Source of the DNA: Haloechinothrix halophila YIM 93223
Lineage (GTDB): Bacteria; Actinomycetota; Actinomycetes; Mycobacteriales; Pseudonocardiaceae
Assembly: GCF_000504245.1 (NCBI RefSeq)
Contig: NZ_KI632509.1
Span: 5,297,502-5,361,501, forward strand
DNA length: 64,000 nt
Direction: 5' to 3'
Shown here: positions 59,515 through 64,000 of the stretch, piece by piece
Numbering within the stretch: the first letter of the stretch is position 1
Layout of the letters: each line of letters opens with the position of its first letter
Notes under the pieces: generated by a model
Database searches by the model: none
Told to the model about the DNA's origin: nothing
What the model saw: the letters and a program-made list of their open reading frames with translations, nothing else
Translations under genes and position numbers: made by a program

Positions 59515-61233
59515 ATGGCTCAACTGCGGATGGCGCTGGCTCAGCTCAACCCGACCGTCGGTGATCTGACCGGCAACGCCGACCTGATCGTCGAGGCGAC
59601 CAGGAAGGCCGCCGACGAAGGCGCGCACGTCGTCGTCACCGGTGAAATGGCGCTGACCGGCTATCCCGTCGAGGATCTTGTGCTGCGCGACACGTTCGTG
59701 CGGGCATCAGCGGCGGCGCTTGAGTCACTGGCGACACGGTTGCGGGACGAAGGCTGCGGCGACGTGCTCACCTACGTCAGCTACCTGGACACCGACGACG
59801 TCGGCCCGCGCGATGCCGCCGCCGCGCTGTACCAGGGCGAGGTCGTCGCACGGCAATTCAAACACCACCTGCCGAACTACGGCGTGTTCGACGAGTACCG
59901 CTACTTCAAACCGGGGCAAACGCTCGACGTCGTCCGGCTGCACGGCATCGACATCGGCATGGTGATCTGCGAGGACATCTGGCAGGACGGCGGCCCGATC
60001 GCCGCGCTGGGCGAGGCGGGTGTCGATCTGGTGGTGGTGCCGAACGCTTCGCCCTACGAGCGATCCAAGGACGAGCAGCGACTGCCGCTCGCCGCGCGGC
60101 GTGCGGCGGAGGCTGGTGCGCCGCTGGCGTACTGCAACCAGGTCGGCGGCCAGGACGACCTGGTCTTCGACGGCGACTCTTTCGTCGTCGACGCCGACGG
60201 CACCGTACTGGCCCGTGCGCCGCAGTTCACCGAGCACCTGCTGATCGTCGACCTCGACCTTCCGGCAGGCACCTCGCACGCCACCGGCGTCTTCGCGGGA
60301 CTGGACGTCCGCCGCATCGTGCTGTCGGATGCCCAGCTGCGCGTGTACGAGCCACAACCGGCACCACCGCTGGCCGAGCCGTTGTCCGATCCGGCCGAGG
60401 TGTGGACGGCACTGGTCATCGGCCTTCGCGACTACGTGCACAAGAACGGCTTCCGTTCGGTGATCTTCGGTTTCTCCGGTGGTATCGACTCCGCCGTGTC
60501 GGCCGCGATCGCCGTCGACGCACTCGGCGCGGACGCGGTGCATGGGGTCTCGATGCCGTCGAAGTACTCCTCGGAGCACTCACAGTCCGATGCGTCCGAG
60601 CTGGCGCGGCGGCTGGGCTGCCACTTCCGGGTGGAGCCGATCGCCGACATGGTGCAGTCCTACGTCGGTCAGCTGGAATTGTCCGGGCTTGCCGAGGAGA
60701 ACGTGCAGGCCAGGGTGCGTGGTGTGCTGCTGATGGCACTGTCCAACGCCGAAGGCCACCTGGTGCTTGCCACCGGTAACAAGACCGAGATCGCCGTCGG
60801 CTACTCCACGATGTACGGCGACGCCGTCGGCGCGTTCGCCCCGATCAAGGACGTCTTCAAAACACATGTGTGGGAGCTGGCGCGCTGGCGCAACGACGTC
60901 GCGGCGCAGCGCGGTGAGACCCCGCCGATCCCGGAGAACTCCATCACCAAGCCGCCGTCGGCGGAGCTGCGCCCGGACCAGCTCGACACCGACTCACTGC
61001 CGGATTACTCGCTGCTGGACGACATCCTCGACGACTATGTCGAGGGCGATCGCGGTTTCGCGGACCTGCTGACGCAAGGCTTCGACCCGGCGCTCGTCGA
61101 CCGAGTCGTGCGGATGGTCGACATCGCGGAGTACAAGCGGCGGCAGTACCCACCAGGGACAAAGATCACGTTCAAGGCGTTCGGGCGGGATCGCAGGCTG
61201 CCGCTGACCAACCGCTGGCGCGAGACGCACTGA
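59515..61233 (+). CDS. nadE: Glutamine-dependent NAD+ synthase
   Basis: NadE (EC 6.3.5.1) amidates deamido-NAD to NAD+. The 572-aa protein has an N-terminal nitrilase-type glutaminase (Glu in TGEMALTGYP, Lys in FKHHLPNYGVFDE, Cys in VICEDIWQDGG). The C-terminal synthetase has the P-loop FGFSGGIDSA and ATGNKTEIAVGYST. The catalytic residues are complete. ATG 59515 lies 31 bp after secA2. Confidence 0.94.
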   Translation: MAQLRMALAQLNPTVGDLTGNADLIVEATRKAADEGAHVVVTGEMALTGYPVEDLVLRDTFVRASAAALESLATRLRDEGCGDVLTYVSYLDTDDVGPRDAAAALYQGEVVARQFKHHLPNYGVFDEYRYFKPGQTLDVVRLHGIDIGMVICEDIWQDGGPIAALGEAGVDLVVVPNASPYERSKDEQRLPLAARRAAEAGAPLAYCNQVGGQDDLVFDGDSFVVDADGTVLARAPQFTEHLLIVDLDLPAGTSHATGVFAGLDVRRIVLSDAQLRVYEPQPAPPLAEPLSDPAEVWTALVIGLRDYVHKNGFRSVIFGFSGGIDSAVSAAIAVDALGADAVHGVSMPSKYSSEHSQSDASELARRLGCHFRVEPIADMVQSYVGQLELSGLAEENVQARVRGVLLMALSNAEGHLVLATGNKTEIAVGYSTMYGDAVGAFAPIKDVFKTHVWELARWRNDVAAQRGETPPIPENSITKPPSAELRPDQLDTDSLPDYSLLDDILDDYVEGDRGFADLLTQGFDPALVDRVVRMVDIAEYKRRQYPPGTKITFKAFGRDRRLPLTNRWRETH

Positions 61234-61242
61234 GGCGCTCCG

Positions 61243-61261
61243 GTCCCGCCGCTAGCGGGAC
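61243..61261 (+). terminator. Short hairpin after nadE
   Basis: GTCCCGC-CGCTA-GCGGGAC lies 9 nt past the nadE stop. It has no T tract, so it is only a possible terminator. The rest of the 240-bp gap to panB holds no gene I can support. Confidence 0.35.
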
Positions 61262-61473
61262 GCCGCACCTGCATGCGATGTGACCCTCGTCGCACCATTG
61301 CTGCACACCGGGTCGTGCGGTGCCACGCTTGGCGTGCACACCCCGCGACTTCGGCCGTCCACTCGCGCAGTCGACCGCACTACGGCGACGAGCGCATACG
61401 AGGGGCCACGGCGCGAGCACGGGCAACACCCACTGCCCGGGGACCCGGATCGGGCCCCGAGGAAGGACGGTCG

Positions 61474-62346
61474 ATGATGTCAGCAGGCTCCCCCGGCGCG
61501 GAAGAAGCCGCTCCGTACGGCTCCGGCAGCGCACAGCAGTCGAAGCCACCGAAGAAGGTACGGGTCCACCACCTGCGTGAGATGAAGGAACGCGGCGAGG
61601 CGTGGCCCATGCTCACCGCCTACGACATGTACACCGCGCAGTTGTTCGACGAGGCCGGCATTCCGGTGCTGCTCGTCGGAGATTCCGCGGCGAACAACGT
61701 CTACGGCTACGAGACGTCGATCCCGGTGACGGTCGATGAGCTGTTGCCGCTGGTCCGTGCGGTCACCCGGTCGGTGCAGAGGTCGCTCGTGGTCGCTGAC
61801 CTGCCGTTCGGGTCGTACCAGCTCTCGCCGGAGCAGGCGCTGGAGACGTCAGTGCGGTTCATGAAGGAAGGCCTCGCACACGCCGTCAAGCTGGAAGGCG
61901 GACGAAAGTTCGCGCCGCACGTCGAGGCGCTGACGTCGGCCGGGATTCCCGTGATGGGCCACATCGGCTTCACACCGCAGAGTGAGCACAACCTCGGTGG
62001 GTACCGGGTGCAGGGCCGGGGCGAGGCGGGCCAGGAACTGCTCGCCGACGCGCTCGCGCTGCAAGAGGCCGGTGCGTTCGCCGTCGTCATGGAGATGGTG
62101 CCCGCCGAGGTCGCGAAGCAGATCACGCATGAACTGACGATTCCGACCGTGGGCATCGGGGCCGGTCCAGACTGCGACGCGCAGGTGCTGGTCTGGCAGG
62201 ACATGGCCGGGCTGCGGCGCGGCAAGTCACCGCGGTTCGTCAAGCGCTACGCCGACATGGCTGGCGTGCTGTCCGAGGCGGCGGCGACGTTCGCGGCCGA
62301 GGTTCAAGCCGGGGAATTCCCAGGACCGGAGCACGCCTTCCACTAA
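61474..62346 (+). CDS. panB: 3-methyl-2-oxobutanoate hydroxymethyltransferase (PanB)
   Basis: PanB (EC 2.1.2.11) transfers a hydroxymethyl group to ketoisovalerate in pantothenate synthesis. The 290-aa protein has [30 protein letters not shown] (metal Asp), [15 protein letters not shown] and MEMVPAEVA. An N-terminal extension of about 27 residues is Ser/Pro/Lys rich. ATG 61474 is set by GGAAGGA. panB also sits near the Hip1-type hydrolase in Mycobacterium. Confidence 0.95.
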   Translation: MMSAGSPGAEEAAPYGSGSAQQSKPPKKVRVHHLREMKERGEAWPMLTAYDMYTAQLFDEAGIPVLLVGDSAANNVYGYETSIPVTVDELLPLVRAVTRSVQRSLVVADLPFGSYQLSPEQALETSVRFMKEGLAHAVKLEGGRKFAPHVEALTSAGIPVMGHIGFTPQSEHNLGGYRVQGRGEAGQELLADALALQEAGAFAVVMEMVPAEVAKQITHELTIPTVGIGAGPDCDAQVLVWQDMAGLRRGKSPRFVKRYADMAGVLSEAAATFAAEVQAGEFPGPEHAFH

Positions 62347-62375
62347 AGCGGCAGGCGCGGTGAGACTCGCCGCGG

Positions 62376-63170
62376 CTACGGTGAGACTCGCGGGGCGGCG
62401 ATGGCGGCGGCCAGTTCGCGGTTGGCGTCCACAAGGGACGGTCCGTACCAGGTGAGATAGCGGCCGGAGACCAGCACGTACGGCACGCCAGGGAAGGCAT
62501 CGGGGCCGTCGGCCTCGGTGAACTCCCACGGCTCGTCCGGCAGCACCAGCAGCTCGGCCTCGCCCCCGTCGAACCGCGCGGCGATCTCATCGCGCTTCGG
62601 CCTCGGGTACCGCTCGGCGTGGTCGGCATAGACGTTGGCCACGCCCAGCCGGTGCAGCACGTCGCCGCCGAAGGTGTCGCGGCCGATCACCACCCACGGT
62701 TTACGCCACACCGGAACCACGGCATGTACCCGCGGGGGCAGCGTCTCCGACCAGGCGTGTTCGGCATCGACCAGCCATTGCGGCTCATCAACGCCGAACG
62801 CCTGGGTGAGCAGCCTCCGCAGCGAGCCGAGCGCGTCGGGCACGGTCGCGGGCGCGGCCATCACCCACACCGGGATGCCGTCGGCGCGCATTCGCTCGAC
62901 GTCTTCCTTGCGGTTCTCCTCGGAGTTAGCCAGCACCAGATCGGGCCGTAGCGCGAGGACTTCGTCGACTTTCGGGTACTTCGAGCCACCAACCCGGGTC
63001 ACGTCGAGGTCAACCGGATGGGTGCAGTAGTCGGTGGCACCCACGATGGTGCCGTCAAGACTGACCTCGACCGCCTCGGTCAGGCACGGCACCAGCGACA
63101 CCACCCGCTCGGGTGTCCCTCGTAGCGGCACCTCTTCGCCAAGATCGTCGATCAAGTGCATCCTGGTCAC
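62376..63170 (-). CDS. BtuF/FhuD-like helical-backbone metal receptor lacking a signal peptide
   Basis: The 264-aa protein has the class III periplasmic-binding fold: RVVSLVPCLTEAV, GATDYCTHP, LRPDLVLANSEENRKEDVE and VSGRYLTWYGPSLVDA. There is no signal peptide or lipobox and no ABC transporter beside it, so it should be cytosolic. It may be a repurposed cobalamin or metal-chelate binder. GTG 63170 overlaps the stop of the upstream ribonuclease gene by 4 bp. Confidence 0.8.
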   Translation of the reverse strand: MTRMHLIDDLGEEVPLRGTPERVVSLVPCLTEAVEVSLDGTIVGATDYCTHPVDLDVTRVGGSKYPKVDEVLALRPDLVLANSEENRKEDVERMRADGIPVWVMAAPATVPDALGSLRRLLTQAFGVDEPQWLVDAEHAWSETLPPRVHAVVPVWRKPWVVIGRDTFGGDVLHRLGVANVYADHAERYPRPKRDEIAARFDGGEAELLVLPDEPWEFTEADGPDAFPGVPYVLVSGRYLTWYGPSLVDANRELAAAIAAPRVSP

Positions 63171-64000
63171 GGTACCGGCTCCAGGGTGACCGTCCGCGCG
63201 GTCGTGTCGACCGCCGTGAGCCGGACGGTGACGCGCTGCCCCTCGGCGAGGTCGGTGCCGTCGCAGCTGGCCAAGACTGGCGGGTCGGAAATCAGCACCT
63301 CAACCTGCTCGCCGCCGCCGCGCAGCACCACGGCGTCGAACGTCTCACCGACCCGGTCCGCGAGCACCCACGACTCGACCTGGTCGAGGCAGGCGCGCTC
63401 CACCTTGGCGGCGAGCGCGTCGGACGTGCCCATCGCCGACGGCAGTTCAGCCAGCCCGGCGCGGGTCCACTCCGGAACCTCCGTGCCAGCGCAAACGGCG
63501 AGGCACACCTCGGTGGCATAGCGGTCGACCAACCGCCTGATCGGTGCCGTGACGTGCGTGTACGGGCCACCGATCCCAGCGTGCGATGACGCGCTGGGTG
63601 GCGCACCGTCGAACGTGGTGTAGCCCGCGCCACGCAGCAGTCGGGTGCTGTCGGCGTAGAAGGCCAGCGACTCGGGCCGCGCCGGATCGAGGCCGCTGAG
63701 GACATCGGCGACACCGGTGCCGTGCGGCCAGTCGATGCCCAGCGCCTGTGCGGACTCCCGTAACCAGCAGTGCGCGTCCTCGTCCGCCTCGACGACAGTG
63801 CGCAGGATGCCCACCCCTGCCTCCAGCATCAGCTCCGCCGCACACATGCCGGTGAGCAGCGAAATCTCGGCGTTGAACGCGTCGATTTCGGTGCGCAGCC
63901 GCAGCGCGAGCCGCCAGCCGCCGTTGCCGTCGGAAGTCACCTCCTGTTCGGGCAGTTGCAGCTCGATCGCGCCGCGCTGAGCGGCGAGCCGTCGCCGGAG
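63167..64000 (-). CDS. RNB-domain ribonuclease (5' end outside the window)
   Basis: The visible 277 residues are the C-terminal part of an RNase II/R-type catalytic domain: LRTEIDAFNAEISLLTGMCAAELM, GGPYTHVTAPIRRLVDRYATEV (RNB signature) and a short barrel-like tail with VTVRLTAVDTTARTVTLEPVP. The frame is open to position 64000, so the catalytic Asp cluster lies beyond the edge. The downstream binding-protein gene is coupled to it by a GTGA overlap. Confidence 0.85.
   Translation of the reverse strand, partial: LRRRLAAQRGAIELQLPEQEVTSDGNGGWRLALRLRTEIDAFNAEISLLTGMCAAELMLEAGVGILRTVVEADEDAHCWLRESAQALGIDWPHGTGVADVLSGLDPARPESLAFYADSTRLLRGAGYTTFDGAPPSASSHAGIGGPYTHVTAPIRRLVDRYATEVCLAVCAGTEVPEWTRAGLAELPSAMGTSDALAAKVERACLDQVESWVLADRVGETFDAVVLRGGGEQVEVLISDPPVLASCDGTDLAEGQRVTVRLTAVDTTARTVTLEPVP

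Overview
This is chromosomal DNA of a high-GC actinomycete, most likely a member of the Pseudonocardiaceae. The evidence is the 16S/23S/5S operon, frequent GTG and TTG starts, a GlnR box, WhiB7, SecA2 and UPF0182 genes, and gene order shared with Mycobacterium. The 16S gene alone did not let me name a genus. I see no prophage, integrase, transposase or CRISPR array. Positions of RNA ends are estimates from conserved sequence.

Layout. 1-1.45 kb: a gene end and two coupled unknown genes. 1.5-8.6 kb: a histidine-utilisation operon on the minus strand, hutH-hutU-M20 amidohydrolase-hutF-hutI, tightly overlapped except for one gap that carries a duplicated 26-bp sequence. 8.7-11.2 kb: small proteins, a repeat-rich secreted tail protein and tmRNA (ssrA). 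11.2-19.2 kb: an ABC-2 exporter, then prfB-ftsE-ftsX-smpB-amidohydrolase, and a PadR regulator beside a membrane protein. 19.4-19.9 kb: a response-regulator remnant and initiator tRNA. 20-34 kb: a block matching Mycobacterium Rv3193c-Rv3198c (UPF0182, PDZ protease, DUF2342, ThiF-like, ABC1 kinase, whiB7, uvrD2). The whiB7 leader has a candidate autoregulated promoter, an upstream ORF and an attenuator hairpin.

34-63 kb: a second conserved block, DUF4191-RDD-glnA1-glnE-...-glnA2-...-Hip1-like hydrolase-...-panB, recalling Rv2219-Rv2225 but opened by several insertions. These are the rRNA operon, a three-gene cassette (Fe/2OG dioxygenase, SAM methyltransferase, carnitine-type acyltransferase), an MFS/GlxA-type divergon, and secA2-nadE. 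The window ends in a gene for a periplasmic-binding-type protein without a signal peptide, coupled to a truncated RNB ribonuclease.

How the genes work together. The hut operon turns histidine into glutamate. glnA1, glnE and glnA2 assimilate ammonium under probable GlnR and adenylylation control. ssrA and smpB form the trans-translation pair, and prfB supplies RF2. FtsEX links division to wall hydrolysis. WhiB7 is the antibiotic-stress activator. The best candidate for an undescribed system is the dioxygenase-methyltransferase-acyltransferase cassette at 47.8-51.3 kb, which could make an acylated, methylated hydroxy-amino acid.
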